This document shows, in pieces, positions 24,136 through 38,425 of a DNA stretch of 64,000 bases. The first letter of the stretch is position 1. Each line of letters begins with the position of its first letter. The stretch comes from Acridotheres tristis (taxonomy: Eukaryota > Chordata > Aves > Passeriformes > Sturnidae), in the NCBI GenBank assembly GCA_037013685.1, contig CM072884.1, positions 5,208,001 through 5,272,000 on the forward strand, in the 5' to 3' direction. The translations under genes were made by a program, and so were the position numbers. The notes under the pieces were generated by a model. That model saw only the letters and a list, made by a program, of their open reading frames with translations, had not been told where the DNA came from and made no database searches.

Positions 24136-27100
24136 GGGAGTATTCTAGGGGAAAAATTGAGTATATACTTTTAAAAGTCAGGTTCATTGCCTAGTGTGTT
24201 TAAGGAGTATCTTTTTTTAGTTCTACAAGTCATGGCAAGTTTCAAATAAATTAAGTATAAACAGGCTGGTTCCACCCCAAGAATTAACGGCAACACACTG
24301 AGGTAGAAAAACAAAAGTAAACTATGCAAAAAGTTAAGGAAGCACTTAACTTTGGTACATGATTCTACTAAATTAAAATCTAATTAATTTTACTAAAGTC
24401 TGACTTTGCTTATGGACGTGGTTAACAAATATACAACAGAATCTTCAATTCCTTCCCTTCCAACATTCCTTTTGGAATCATTCCTGCTCTTTACCAGCTG
24501 TTGTCATGTCTAAGCTATCAAGTCACTTGTAACAACTCACCTGGAAATATGTTAGAAGTACTGAAGTTATTCCAGCTCCTTTGAGCAGGGAAAAGTGATG
24601 CATGCATGATATGTTTTTGTTCAAAATGTGTCCTGAGCATTGTTAGAAGCATTTGGAGCAAGACATGAAAATAACAGCATTATCTGGGTTGCAGACTACT
24701 GCCTTCCAAATATAAGATAAACTTCAACATGAGTCTATAAACCTTTTTTTGGGGGGTAATTGAGTTCTGAACGTGCACATTTCTGAACAGAACAGGGAGC
24801 AGTACAATATTTGTAGTAGTCTGGCTGTTCCTTAGTTAATTATAAACATCTGGTCAAACTGGCATCCCTATTATTGTACATGCTACAGAATATAGTATCT
24901 TCCTTCTGCATCCTGTTTGTTTTCACAGGGATTTCTATTTCCTATAAAATATTTCTGTTAGTGTTGGTAACAGCTCCTTTTAGCTTGAATGTCCCTGAAT
25001 GGATGAAAAGAATCTGGATTTGCACAACAGAAGGTAAAAAATCTAATTTAGGCAAATATTTTAAAGTGTTGTTGAATATATTTGAAAAACCATCCCACAC
25101 CTAAAATGACAAATGCCTGTATAGGACATATCAGCACTCTGCTGTCACATTGCAATATGTTGTATGACATTATTGGATCTCTAGGTTTGCTAGAGAAGAG
25201 TGAAAAGGGAAATAGGATTGCTGTTTCATACCTTAGAGAGGAATGTAAACATCATGAAATTCATTCAGGTGCTGATGCCTAAATCTATCTACATATTTTC
25301 CACTCTAAATGATTTCAGTCTTCCTGCAGCTTTGCAAAAAACCAAAAAAGACCCCAAACCAAACAAAAAGAGTTGTCATGCTGATTTTGTGCCTTAGGAT
25401 GAATTGGTAATGAAAGGGAAAAGAAACTAAAGATTTCAGGATTAGACACTTGCCTCTGGATCTTAAAATCAGTTTCAAGTCCTCTTTCTGTTCTAATATC
25501 AGTTTCCAACTCTGAAGTCTTAAATAAGGCTCTTGCCCCCCTGTATAATCTCTGATGCTTGACTTAGAGATGCCCATGGGCTTGAGAGCTCATCTCTGAT
25601 TTGCAGGAGTGATGAGATGATATGAAAAGCTGATATCCAGGAGGTGTAGAGTAAAAATAAAGGGCTGTGCATCACTAAAACCTAAGGCCACTGCCCATGG
25701 GGGTTGGGGAAGAGGCCTTCACTGGATCTGGGAAAAATCTGGAGTGATGAACACCACTGGAAAACACCATAAGCACTTCTAACTCACTATGGGGCAAAAG
25801 TATTGCCTTCCCAAATATGTCCAAAGATGTTGCTTATGCAACTTTTGTGGGGATTTTTTTGTGTGATCATTTCTTCCTTTATAATTTTCACCATCGGTAT
25901 TTGCAGTTCTTTATTTTACATTTCTGGCCAAGAGAAACCTACTTTACTCAATGTCAGAGAATAAATTAAGTCATCCTTCAGTGTGTCACTTTTAATTTGG
26001 AGATAATTCTGAAGATATTTTTAATGACTTTGCATCTAGAAATATCAGTCTGATAATTTGTCTAAACTCCTTGAATACCATCTCTTACAGACACACTTAT
26101 TTAAGGAAACTTACGGTTTAAATTTTGACTGCACTGTATGTAAAATATGTTTCTTAAAAGTCTTCCTATCATTCGTTACACAGATAAATATTAATATATC
26201 ATTTTATGACTTTTACTGTTATCTTATTTAGAATCCCGGAAAAATCTGAAAAAACTAGTTTGATTCAGAAAGAATATTATTATTTTAACTAGCAGGGTAC
26301 AATTTTAAAATTATAGGAATTAATCTGAGATACACAATTTTCCTATTTAATTCTGTCTTACCCACAGACCTGATGGATGGCTGCTTGACTTCATCACCAC
26401 AAGCTATGAGACGCAGGGAAGAGGACTTCTTCTAGTCTTCCTCTTGTTCCTTTCCTAAATTTTGATCTCAATATGTAAGCAACTTCCATCTCTCCCCTAG
26501 TAGGGCTAGAAAAGGCTGTGGGATTTTGTGGACTGTTATGCCTCATAAATCCTCTCTTGTCATGGTTTCACTCAAGCTCTCTTCTCTCTTTCCCTCATTT
26601 TCCTGAGGAGATGCTGCCCTTGCACTCTGGCTGTGTTGCCTTTTTGCCTCCTGTTTTATTATCCACACTGTTCATGCACTAAATTGGCTCTCTTAGAGAA
26701 CAAACCAATTTCTAACAGGACAAACCTGAACACCAAAGCCCACGGGTTTTATGCCTGAGCCTGCTGCAGAGCACTAGCAACGACACAGGCCAGCAGCACC
26801 TCTGTCCCCCTCCAAGAACAACCTTTGTATCTAAATTCTGACTCCCTCATGCCATGTAATTCAAGTGTCACGCTGTGAAAATGTTACTCTGCCAGGTTAG
26901 GATGTGGGTTTTCATCTTTTTAGCTTTTACGTGAAAAAAAACCCCCAACTATGTGATAAGAATTATACATAATAACTATGTTTTGGTGCCACAAGAGCTA
27001 CCAGCCCGAAGGAGAATATCTGAGAGATGATTATAGGCTCAAATCAAACGTTGCTTTGGCCCTGAGTCATGGCTGCAGCATTTCCCACTATAAAAAAATG

Positions 27101-29748
27101 AGCAACCAGGTGCTAAATGTGGCTCTGGAAGCACACTGGAGATTGCTCTGTGGCTCAAATTTGGGGTCAGCTTCCTGTGCTGACCGTGAAACTGAGTAAA
27201 ATCAGTTGCTTTGATGAATTGTGCCTTCCTGGAGAATGGTCTCGTTCCAGCTGCTGTCCTCATACCTGACAGTCTTTATCTCTGTTCTTGGCTCTTGCAA
27301 TTAAAGGGGTGGTCAGAACGAAAGGGCAGAAAATTGTCCCAATACCTATGGGTAAGTGTACAAATCCAGTACAGGCAGCACTTCCCCCAGGAACCTTTCT
27401 GGTCTACCTCATTTTCTCCTGACATTTCAGAAATATCCTGGCCATGCAACAATTTTCCATGAGTTTCTTTCCAAAAAATTAGTTACTGTCAAATTATGTT
27501 TGCTCCAGAGGGTGCCAGGTCTGGGCAGCCTGAGACCATCTACACCAGCTGGTTTGGTGGCTGTGTTTCTTTTTGCTTGTGTGCTGGACAGGGACAATTT
27601 CCATGTGGCTTCAGGTGACTATTCTACAATTTCAGTGTTTTAATTTTCTAAATGAAGACTGAAGTCTAGGTATCTACTTCTGTGTAGAAAACGACATATA
27701 CTTTTGCAGGAATATCTTAAACTGGAATGGGAATTCCTGGTTTCCCTTAAGTCTTCCATGTTAATTTACACATTGACCTCTGGTGACAATTTTTAAGCAA
27801 GGTACTATGCTTCCAATCCCTTTGGCTTCTTACATGCTGCTGAGCATTGGCTTGATTGGTGCATTTGGTTTTGTAAAGGAGTCAACACAGAGCAAGAAAA
27901 ATCAAAACTGTCACTGTTTCCAATGTAAAGTAGGAGTTCAAATAAATGGGGAGATGAATTTTGTCCTTTGAAATGCAACTCTGTTTTTCAGGAATAAAAT
28001 TCACCTCTAACTGCAAGAAGAAAATAATTATCACCAAGTTACTAATAAGAGCACTTCTGAAATGTGCATGCATTTGGACTGAGATGTTTAAAGGGTGCTT
28101 GAAATTTATCTTAATTATGGCTCTAAGCTTGTAAGATGGTGAAAAATAGTATTTCTATTTAGTAGGAGTGGGTGGCGTTATTTATTAACATAAGTTTGAA
28201 TTCACACAGTAACATTTCAAGTCTATTTATAAGTGAAAGACTAACAAACAGATGAGTGAATATAGGTCAGAGAGGGGAGTTAGAGAGAATAGGAATAATA
28301 ACACCTCTGGCTACACGGGCTGATGAAGCACCACTGCTGCCAGGGAAAAAGGATCAGAAAAATAGCTTGGTATCTAAGTAAACTGTGGCTGCTTGCAGCA
28401 AAACAAAATACCAAACATTCTGAGCTTTACAGTCTTGCAGACTGCCTGAGGAGCTTTGTATTTCATCCCAGAGGCAGATATAGAGTGCTTATTATTCAAA
28501 TACCCACCACTTATCCCTGATAATGCTTTCAAGGCATACCTGACTGAACTGTAAAAAACCCAATCTGGTCAAGTGCCGGTTTAATATTCACAGACATTGG
28601 CTTGCAAACCACCATGGATTGTTTTCATGAGCTACAATTTCACTGTCAAGATTTAATTAAGAAAAATACCAGAGCCTTTGGAATAAATGGGATGGTCAGG
28701 GGTGTTGGACAAGTGCACCGTGTGACATAAAAATTTGTGCACTGACCAAGTTGTCTTCCCAAAAGTGAAAAGGCACAGGATTGCTTAAAAAAGCCACCAA
28801 ACCATCCACCTTACCTATAATGCACCTGGTGCTTTTACATCATTCTCATCACCATGAGCCACATTATGTAGCTAGGATTTGATTGTATTAATCTACATAT
28901 TGCAGTCTTGAAAATCCTGGGAAAAGGACATTTTATGGCACTAGAAAGTTATCATTTTTCTGCTACTGTATGAAGATTATTGCATTCCCAGAAAATACCT
29001 AACAGATTTAATCCGAAATAGGATCTTTTTTTTTCTGTACAAGCAAGCTGTCTGGCAGGCAGCAGGAGATAAAGAGAATGTTTATTATTAAATTTCAGTG
29101 ACTCAGAGTAATATTTGTATAAATGCATACACATAGAAGCACTAAAAAAACCCCACAACAAAAATTATTAAAGCTGACATACTGATTTTAAATAAAGTTT
29201 TGAAATAGTGAAGCCTAATGGATAGCTAAACATCATTCACAAATACAAATTAATATAAACTAAGAAGTGTTTCTGCTCTAAAGCTCATGTGTTAAACCTA
29301 ATCAGTATTTACTGTATTATCTCTGAATAGAATAAGGACAGCGCATTATCTGTTTCAGTAATGCAAAGTTAATTTTAGCTGTCAGAAGGTTGGAGTCAAA
29401 GACCTATAAAAGAATATATTTCCTGAGTGAAATCTAAAGGGACATTTTAATTTGTTTCTGTTCCATTGCTTCTGAATAACCTGTTTTGAAGCAGATAATG
29501 AATTCATGTAAGTGCTAGTCTTCTGTTCTGGTCCTAAAATTTCTAAAAGCTTTCCTAAGAAAGCTCTTTTTTTCATACTTTTAAAGTATAACCAAATACA
29601 TTGATGGGGTTTTTTTCGGTATTAAAATGCCTTTGTGAGGGCAGTTCAAGCAAGAATTTTCAAAGTTGAAATTACCTTAAGTAAAATTTATACGGTTGTG
29701 TCAGACTTGTTTAAAATTTTAAATGTGCATTTTATGTATAATTTTCAG

Positions 29749-29873
29749 GCCTGTAACTATATTGGCCGTTCCCAGATCCTCATCACTGGGGAGGAGAATC
29801 CAAAACTTGGAGAAAGTTTCTGAATTTTAATTTCCACTAGCAAAGTGGTTATTTGGAAGAAAGTCATTTGAAG
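29749..29873 (+). other. Candidate exon, 125 nt, splice-bounded
   Basis: The acceptor TATAATTTTCAG ends at 29748, and a near-ideal donor, AAG|GTAAGTG, follows at 29874. Internal exons commonly have about this length. All three frames contain a stop: frame 1 after 24 codons, frame 2 after 26, frame 3 at once. An internal coding exon is therefore excluded. A terminal coding exon cannot be made with this donor unless the stop precedes a 3'-UTR intron. An exon of a non-coding RNA or a pseudo-exon fits better. Confidence 0.2.
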
Positions 29874-30886
29874 GTAAGTGATTTAGAATTGTTGAGAGAT
29901 TAAGTGTGCAAGCAAAAGCCTCTCCTGTATTTTTTCAACTCACTATAATGCATATTCAGCTTCTGAGGCCCAAAGTTGCAAATCTGTCTTTTAGCTATGC
30001 AAGACAAATTACAGAGAAATTTCAGTGGAAGCTGGGAAGGTACCTGCAAGCATCGTTTTAATAACAACACATGCCCTACTACTGAATTCATGAGACTCTG
30101 GCAATGAAATTATTAAAACTGCAGCGCTGATCACGGCAGGAAGCTGAAACAGCCAACAATAAAAATAGATTGGAAACAGATCACAGCAAATTCATGGATA
30201 AGGATTGACCACTGCTATTTGAATGTGATGACTCTACAGGTAACCTCCATCCCAGAGCTCCTAAGCTGCTCTGAGCAGGACTATTCCAGTGTGGCTGTAT
30301 TTAGATGGTGTCACAAAGTGAATGTTTTTTGGGGCTTAGTGAAAAACACCTGTGTAGTGACATGGAAGATGTTACTGGGTCATAACAGTGAATTATAAAG
30401 AACTTAAGGGGGACAATGTTCTGTTTAGTGCCATGGGATTCTTGCATGCAAGCTGGAAAGCTTTTGCCAGATTGTTAATTAACCCTGCACTTCAAAGTAT
30501 GAAAAGTCTCTAGTTAGTTTGACTTACTTGAGTTTTGCTCTATATGCTTTATTTTTTCCTAGCTGGATCCCCAGATAAACTCAGGAATGTGCCTCTCCTA
30601 TTTTCCACAAGATTATGACTTTGCTTTCTGTAGGATAACCTGTTAAATTTTGCCACTACCTCTTTCTAGCACTGGAATATCTGAGACACCAAGAAATGTT
30701 CTTTCAGTATTCTTCAGATTAGAAGGCTGATTTGTTTGAAACAGGCACGAGTATCCTCTGTGCTTCTGCTGTGCTGCACCCTCTGTGTTTGCAACACGAG
30801 TGACCATAGCACATCCACCCAGAACTGGCAGCAGCAGCAAGGCACCAAACCCCCAAACTCTCCCTTGCTCTTCTTCCAGAGCTTCC

Positions 30887-30930
30887 AAAAAGAAAAAAAA
30901 GAAAAAAAAGAAGAAAAAAAAAAGTGGAGA
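30887..30930 (+). repeat. Purine-only A-rich tract
   Basis: About 44 bases of A and G, mostly A8 blocks separated by single G, with a TGG near the end. The minus-strand frames crossing it (30643-30957, 30714-31028) code runs of Phe from the tract and are low-complexity artefacts. Confidence 0.85.
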
Positions 30931-32630
30931 CCACAGGGTTCCTTCAAACCCATGCAAAGTTTAGTTTGTTTGTTTTCCTCTTTGCTTTCCATTAAGAACA
31001 GAAGCTGGTGAAAGCACAAAGCTGCCATGCTTGATGGAAAAGTTATTAAAAGCTGGAACCACAGCTTGCAGTTCCAGAGAGGGCTCTGCGGGCTCTGCCT
31101 GCTTTTTAGACCACAGTCAAGTTTTGCATATTTGTGTTGTTTCTGAAGGGTTGTGAGCCCAAAACACAGTTTAAGCTGCTTTGAGTCAATACCTGAGGAC
31201 AGATGGGTATGGGAACATAAATGTGTTAGGTATAGAATAAAACAGCAGCCTGTGGAAACATTCTTAGTTTACAAGTTTACAACTGAAGGTGTATTCAATG
31301 GGCAGCAGATGTAAACTATTAAATCCCTACCTATGTGGGCTTCAATTGCTTGGCACAACTTCAGCTTTTGAAGGGCTTTAGTTGCAATTTATATATTTAA
31401 TATAATTGTTACAATTTATCTGGCTAAGAAAGACAAGTGTTTTCAAAACCACTTTTCCCCAAGCCTTCACTTTGCCTATTCATACTGAAAGCTCTCTAGC
31501 AAATGGACCACTTATTATTGTATTTTTGTTCAGTACAAGTGCCTGGGTTTTGAGGCACTACTGCAGTAACACAATTATGAGCAAATAACCACTCCAGAGT
31601 AATTCCATACAGACCTTCACATTCACATTTTTGTACCTCAGATACATTCACGGCTTACTCAGTGCATCAATTAATTAAGCTAATCTGAGCCTATTTATGA
31701 CATATGTCTGTAGCTTCCAAGTCATGGAACTGTTTTATCTTTTTGAAATATAAATTGCAAGTGTTGAAGGTTGGGACCCATATTTGTGTGTCTTAAAGCA
31801 GTGATAGAGACAGGAAAGAAAAACGACCAAACCCAGAAATATCTTTGTGCTGGAAAGCAAGAGCAGCAAAACTGTCGATTTCTGCCCTTTCTTCTTATGG
31901 GTCAGGTCAAAATGCATCTCCTGAGCAGCACTCAGCATCTGGCCATCAGCCTTGTTGCCAAATAGTCCATTTCTATTATTTTAAATACCAGCCTGAATCC
32001 ACAGCATGTTTCTCAGCTGCTTCCCTATTTTACAAAATCAATCAGTGCAATAACTGCTAATTACTAAATTTTAGAAATCATTTTATGGAGGTGATGACCA
32101 AGATACCTGAAGAAGAAGGTTTAATGTATCCTCTTGGTTAAACACAGCATTTTTGTGTTTTAGGTTTGCCTTTTTGTAAGCTGCAATAACAAAATATAAA
32201 CTGCTTACTGATGCAATGTGCCTTAATCATATTTAAGCAGGCAATCTTCTGGCTTTCTTTTTTTCTTTGCTATCCTATCTACTCTTTCAGATACAGCTGA
32301 AGGCATGATGTGTGTTCTTGTCCTGCTTAGTTGTATATGTATTTATAATTTAAAACCAAATCCTGTTCCAAAGTAAAGGAAATACTATTCTCATTACAGA
32401 CCTCAGAGAACTGGAACTTTGTTTGCCTGGCCAAGTACATACCAACTCCATGAAGGAATGCAGCATTAAATCTAAATTTCCAGCTTGGTGCAGGGATAGG
32501 CGAAGATGTGGTGATCACTGTCTCAAAATTTCCATTCCAAAGCCCTATTTCTCTACCATTCTCTACTTTCTAAGTTAACCTTAACCAGCTGAGTGAAATT
32601 TCAGTCTAACTTGGGTTATTTTCTTTTCAG

Positions 32631-32719
32631 CATAGGAAAAGAAGAAAGAAACATTTCCAGGAAATATATGTCAGAATATTTTCCAGCAGCCATGTTTTTC
32701 AGAGGCAGACAGAGAAAAG
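32631..32719 (+). other. Candidate exon, 89 nt, splice-bounded
   Basis: The acceptor TTATTTTCTTTTCAG is strong and ends at 32630. The donor AAAAG|GTAAGTT is strong and starts at 32720. Two frames are fully open across the block. One gives a very basic peptide starting HRKRRKKHF, and the other a mixed peptide containing YFPAAMFFRGR. Neither matches a family I recognise. The block is purine-rich. It could be a short exon or a pseudo-exon. Confidence 0.2.
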
Positions 32720-35700
32720 GTAAGTTATTCTTGCCAATGTAAAATGTCTGTGAATGTTTTTCTTGGCTGAGAAATTCTAGCTGTCTTTTATGACCATGAC
32801 ATCTGACATAGGATGACTTTGTTAGTGAGATACCTGGCCTTGACATCTTTGTGGAAGCTCAATTAAATCTGAGTAACAGAAAAATAAAACCTTGCAACGT
32901 GTAGAGGCTTAGTACAGACTTCATAGATCTTTGAGAAATGAATTCTGCAAAGAATGACAGTGCTAAGTATTGTTTCCTCATAGGAAACATTGCATTTCCA
33001 TTCCATTTCCAGGCTATCATCAGTCTCTTAGGTGCTCCATCATCTCCAGCATGTCAGCAGCTGATTCCAAAGGATCCTGCTTTGCTCTTTGTTAGCAGAT
33101 TAATCTTTGGAAGATGCTCTGGGTCACAGGCACATGAAGAAATCCTGTATCAATCAGCTGCCTTGTATTTTTCTCTATAGAAATATTGATCTTTCTTTCC
33201 AAGGACCTGAAAGACCCCAGGGGAAAAGTTTCTAACAATAGGCTTAGATGAAACCCAACATACTCTTTCAGGACAACATTTACATGCAAGTTTTGATTTT
33301 CATGGATTATAGCCCTTAGCTGTCATGGGAGACAAGGCTCACAACAGCACAGACCTTGTCAAAAACTCTGCAACAAGGACTCTGAAAGCACACAGCAGCT
33401 GTCACACAGAGAAACCCATGGAATTTGCTGCTCACTAAAGATTTCCCAGCATTTCTTGAACAGACCATGTTACCTGTTCCCCTGCACTGGGGACATGGCA
33501 AAAGGTATTTGCTTATGTTAATCTACCCTATGAATTAAAGCTTTTTTTCCCCACTTTGTCTTTCCTTTTTCTGATAAACTTGTCTTCCTGAAGTCACCAA
33601 CTCCTACTAAGTGAGAAAGTTTCATGTACCTGTTTATGTAAAGGGAAATGAAACTGTCATTTTCTAAGTTTTTCAGCTCCTTTTAGTAGAATTCTTCTCA
33701 CCTCCTTTTATGTGTCTGCCTAAGCTCAAAGCAATCTGTGCTAGACAGGTACTCTATGGCACTTTAGCCACCCTTTGTGGGAAAGGAGAGAAGCAAATAC
33801 TGGGGTGAGATTGTGCTGACCTATTTACACCAGATGCCTTGCACCTTATGAGTGTCTGCTTTTCTCTATTAAGGCAGAGAGAAAGCTGGAGTGATTGGTT
33901 CAAGATGTCTATATTTGGTCAGTTGAATTCCAGCTTTTACTTGTAGGTGCTAAATGTTTAAGCTTTGACTGAGAATAAGGGATGTCTGGCAATTTTCTGG
34001 TGGTGTTGTGATAGTTAGCAGGAATAGATTCTAATATATTATAATTGATCCTAATACAGCATAGCCTTGGTGTTTAGTGTCCTGAGAATCCCACATTTTT
34101 GAAAGAGAAAAAGATGTCTCTTCTCTGAAGTAGATTGAAGTGCAAGAGGAAAAAAAAATCTTTAGTCTCAAGTCCTGACTAAAATCTCAAATTTGGGCAT
34201 TCATCTGCTGAGCCTTTGGAAAGTGAATCTGTTGAGCTTTGCTATACCAACCCTATCTGCAATAACTGAGCTTAGTTAATAACATGTTTAGGTGATGACA
34301 ATACTATGTTCAAAACAGGACACGAACTTATCAAATACATTGTAGTTGCCATCATTTTTAAAGACACATTTTCAAAGTCTGAACATTTCTTCCCCCTATT
34401 ATTATAAGTTGTATGCATTTTACTGAAGTAGCAGTGACTTGCTTTCCCTTATCTTAACTGTAAGTGGCCCTACTCATTTGTAGCTAAAATTGTCCTCCTC
34501 AGAGTGCACTGGCTTCAGCAGAATTACAACTTGCATGATTTTAGCTGATAGACTCTACTGCAGATACATAACCTAAAGAAGAAACATATTTCTGGCAATA
34601 CATGATAAAAGAAGCACTTGGCAAAGGTCAACTTTTCAGATGTCTTGTGGAAATCTCATTAAGTACAGTCTTCTGATAGGTCCTCTTCTTCTGCCTCAGT
34701 GTCTGTACCAATTGTCCTGAATTTCTGATTGAAGTTTGGCATCTCAGTGACTTTTTAAACAAGTTAGAAGGTTCCAGTATAATTAAAATAACCTCAAAGT
34801 CAAATTTAGCAGGTGAGAATTTTGATAAAACTCTTTGAATTAACTCTCTTGTATGAAAGTAAAACAATCTTTAAATTATCAGTCCTTCTGAATGTAGCTA
34901 AGGCTGCTAAGATTTGAGTCAATGTCAGGCAAATTCCTAAATCTTTGAACAGAAAAGCCCCGCTGAAGCAATTATTCTGTATAAATGGGAACTATGCCAA
35001 AATGAAACCGTTCTGAAAGCAGGGCCCATCTTTTCAGTTTTCCATTTAAATCTGAACTTTCCTGCCATTTCAGCATTCCGTTTTAAAGCCTAATTTTTGT
35101 CTGCAGTGATGACTTGTTGTTAAGCTGCTGTTAAAAGTCTAGGTCGGTGCACATGTTAGAAGAGTGCAGGTACAGAGATCAGAAATAAAAGTAGATGACC
35201 CAAAAGTTGTGATGAACTCTAGCTCAATGCTGAGGTAAAACTTAACGACTACCAGCATTGTTGCTGCCTTCAAACTCCAGAAATTAAGGTGAGCCACTGC
35301 AAATAGAGAAACGTTAATATTTATGTGGTGATGCTTTGTTTGATCATCAAGCCAGTTTTCAGCTGACAGACTGCTATAAAATAAAAAGATGGACAGCAAT
35401 TTAAAAAATAAATTAAATTTAGCTGTGTATTAGATATGAATCAGCTACAGAGTGAGATGACAAGCTCATTCTCTGTCCTGCTGGAGGTGCTTCTACAGGG
35501 AAGCAGAGTACTCCATGACCTTGAGGTTTCTTTCAGAGCACATTTGCTTGCCTTACATGCTGGCTGGCTCTTAAAATATGCATTACGTTCCCCTTTAGGA
35601 AGGAGTACATTACAGAGACTCTTCATTCACGTTTGAGAAGAGTCTGTGTGCCTATTTTCTGATCTTGTACTTGTTCAGGATGTTTGATCCCAGATTCCCA

Positions 35701-38393
35701 GCATTACAGAGGTCCCTGCAACCTCTGCTGCATTGCAAAGGTCTTGGATTGAGGAGGCTGAGCAGTAAGGAACATATCAGCTCCAAAGAGCTAAGGCTGA
35801 GTTCCATGGAGCACTGCAGGGGTTAAACTGGCTGGCATCCTCTGTGCTCATGTAGAGAAGGACTTGTGTCCTGTGAGCTTTTGGTCAGCAGGAGCCTGCA
35901 GGATGCTCTTACCCTCTTCAATAAACTTCAGTCACTTGTGTCGCACTGAACTGAGAAGAAAAGCCCTGCAAATTTGAAACCTAGAAGTAACCCCAGATAT
36001 AGTTGGGACAGCTGAATGTCAGATGAGTGCCCCAGGGGAGGCATCACTCTGTGCATTCTCTGAGTGGAGCACAGTCAGCCTAGGTCACAGAGTGTATCTC
36101 CCAAGATACCAAAGAAAAAAAGTATGGAGTCCATCCAAAGGCAAGTAGATGATAAATGTTTACAAGGATTACAAAAGATGAATCAGCCTACCAGATGTTG
36201 GAGGATACAAGTACTTAATCTATAGGAGAAAAAAAAAGCAGGAATATCTCATGCTTCTGGAAAACTGCTGTCTGGGTATTCCAAGAACGGAGACTTCACA
36301 AACCAACTGCTATCCACTGATCCAGCTTCAGTCTCAGCCTTATTGAGGGGTATGAAATATAGGAACAGTCTACCAATATGCTGGTAATTTAACTGATAGA
36401 TGCTAAGTACTTTTTTCCTTCCTGCCTGAGCTTTACTCAAATTCTTCCATTAAAATATATATAACTGAGTACCTGGACAGTTGCATTTTGATTTGCATCT
36501 ATTGCCAACCCAATATATCTTTCAGATAAGCCTTTTCATGCATTACTTTTAATAATAATGTCTTAAATTAAAAGGCTGCTTCCATCAGCATAATGAAGCA
36601 AGATAGCCAAGAAAATAGCTATGTGCCTGAGAACAGAAATTCATTGAAGTAAGAAAAAAATCCATGAAACAGGGATGATAATGAGAAAAATATTGAGCCT
36701 TAAAGATGACAATACTGAAAGAAGAGACTGCATTTGGAGCTTACTTACTGCATGGGAGGGGCCGTTTTCCCTTTCCAGAGGTCTTGATTTTTAAAAAAAT
36801 TCTGACAAATCATTAAAATTTTGGCAACTCAGTTACTTTTAAATTGCCATAGGCATATGGGAGTTTACTAGCACAAAACCTGTGCCTGACAGTGATATCA
36901 GTGATAATCCTTTATGCTACTTATGTAAAAGTTAGTTTTAATTATTTCCCTTCTTCCAATACTAAGAAACATGCAACTTAATAATGACAAACACCAAAGC
37001 TGCTCAAAGAAGGCAATTTATTGTAATCAAGATATGCTTTCTAATTACCCTCTTGGTCTCTATTGAAGTTGCAGATTGTGCTACTTATATTTATCTTAGA
37101 AATGTGTTGTCCTCATAAAATCCTTTTTAAAAAAGAAATATTTGAAAAGGTGCTGAAAAATATTTTTACCTTCTCCAGAGTACAAGGAACTTGCATAGTG
37201 AGTGCTAATGAGGCACGTGCTTGCCTTTGAATTGCATTCCCTCTCCCTCTCATCTTTATTTCTTATCTTCAGCCAGCCAAGGCAGCGTTAAAAGAGCAAA
37301 GCAGTGCCCATCTGAGTCCTGTCTGCTGAGCTGTGCTGCTGCTCCTGGCAGGCTGTGGGCAGCCAGGGACACACAGAGGATTCACAGGAGGAGCTGACAC
37401 CCTGCACACATCCAGCCTCAGACGGGTGTTACAGACCTGCTCTCTGCTTCCCGTGACTGTGCAAAGACAAAAGGTTCTGCCCGGGACAGAACAACCCTGC
37501 TCTGCTGGAGCACAGGTGGCATGAAAGTGGTTTGTGTGACACAAAGTGCTAGAAAATGTTTGGCTCACTAACATGTGCTGTCAAGACCTGTTTTCTTCAA
37601 GCTGCCAGCCTGTCATTGTCTTTTGGAAACCAGCATGCAGCCAGGAAATACATTTCCATTAGAAACAGAAGCCCTGTTTATACTTCACTTTCATTTTCTC
37701 CTACCAGGTAATTTCTCTCTCTAATGTCACCACAGGTATTTTAGTAGAATTAAGGAACAGCCAAAATTTCTCTCTTATTACATAAAAAACAGTAACAACA
37801 AGAGAGAAAATAGGTTTTAAAAATGACAAGAGTAAAGGAAGGAGAAGCTTTCAAATCAAGCATTCCCCACACCTGAATGTGCTGAACTTTCCAGATACAG
37901 TATAAAAGTCTTCCTTTTCTCTTTTAAGTGTACAGATGGCAGCTGGAGGAATTCCTGGCCAAGGTAAAATCCAACTTAGCAGTATGAAATAATACAAGTT
38001 TGGGAACTTTGTCTTTCTGTATATATTCTTCATGGCAGCAGCATAGGCTTGTAAGGGCTGAAACTGGCCCTTATTTTGACCTATTTTTCACTAAAATCTG
38101 TATGTTTCATTATCACTACCATGAACCAACTGGGTGACTTAAGTCCATTTTACAGCTACCCAGTGACATTTTTTATTTGATCTGTTATTACAAATGCAGC
38201 AACCTTGTCTTTACTCTCGCTGTAAGACTTTTAAAGTGCAATTTGCTGTGTCTTTCAGAATGTGGGCACAATCCTGACAAGGCAGGGGTCAGAACTTGTG
38301 TAGATATAGATCAGGGTAAGGAGAGCTGAACATGGGAAAACATCAGCCTTAAGGGTCTTTTTCTTCCTCTAGCAAAAAAATGCAATGTTATTA

Positions 38394-38425
38394 AATTAAG
38401 ACCTTAGATTAATTAAGACCTTAGA
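38394..38425. repeat. 17-bp tandem duplication
   Basis: AATTAAGACCTTAGA occurs at 38394-38408 and again at 38411-38425 with only TT between. It is a perfect local duplication, probably from replication slippage. Confidence 0.85.

Noticed and set aside
30643..31028. Overlapping minus-strand frames of 71-104 codons rich in Phe
   Set aside because: They read through the purine-only tract at 30887-30930 and have low-complexity cores.
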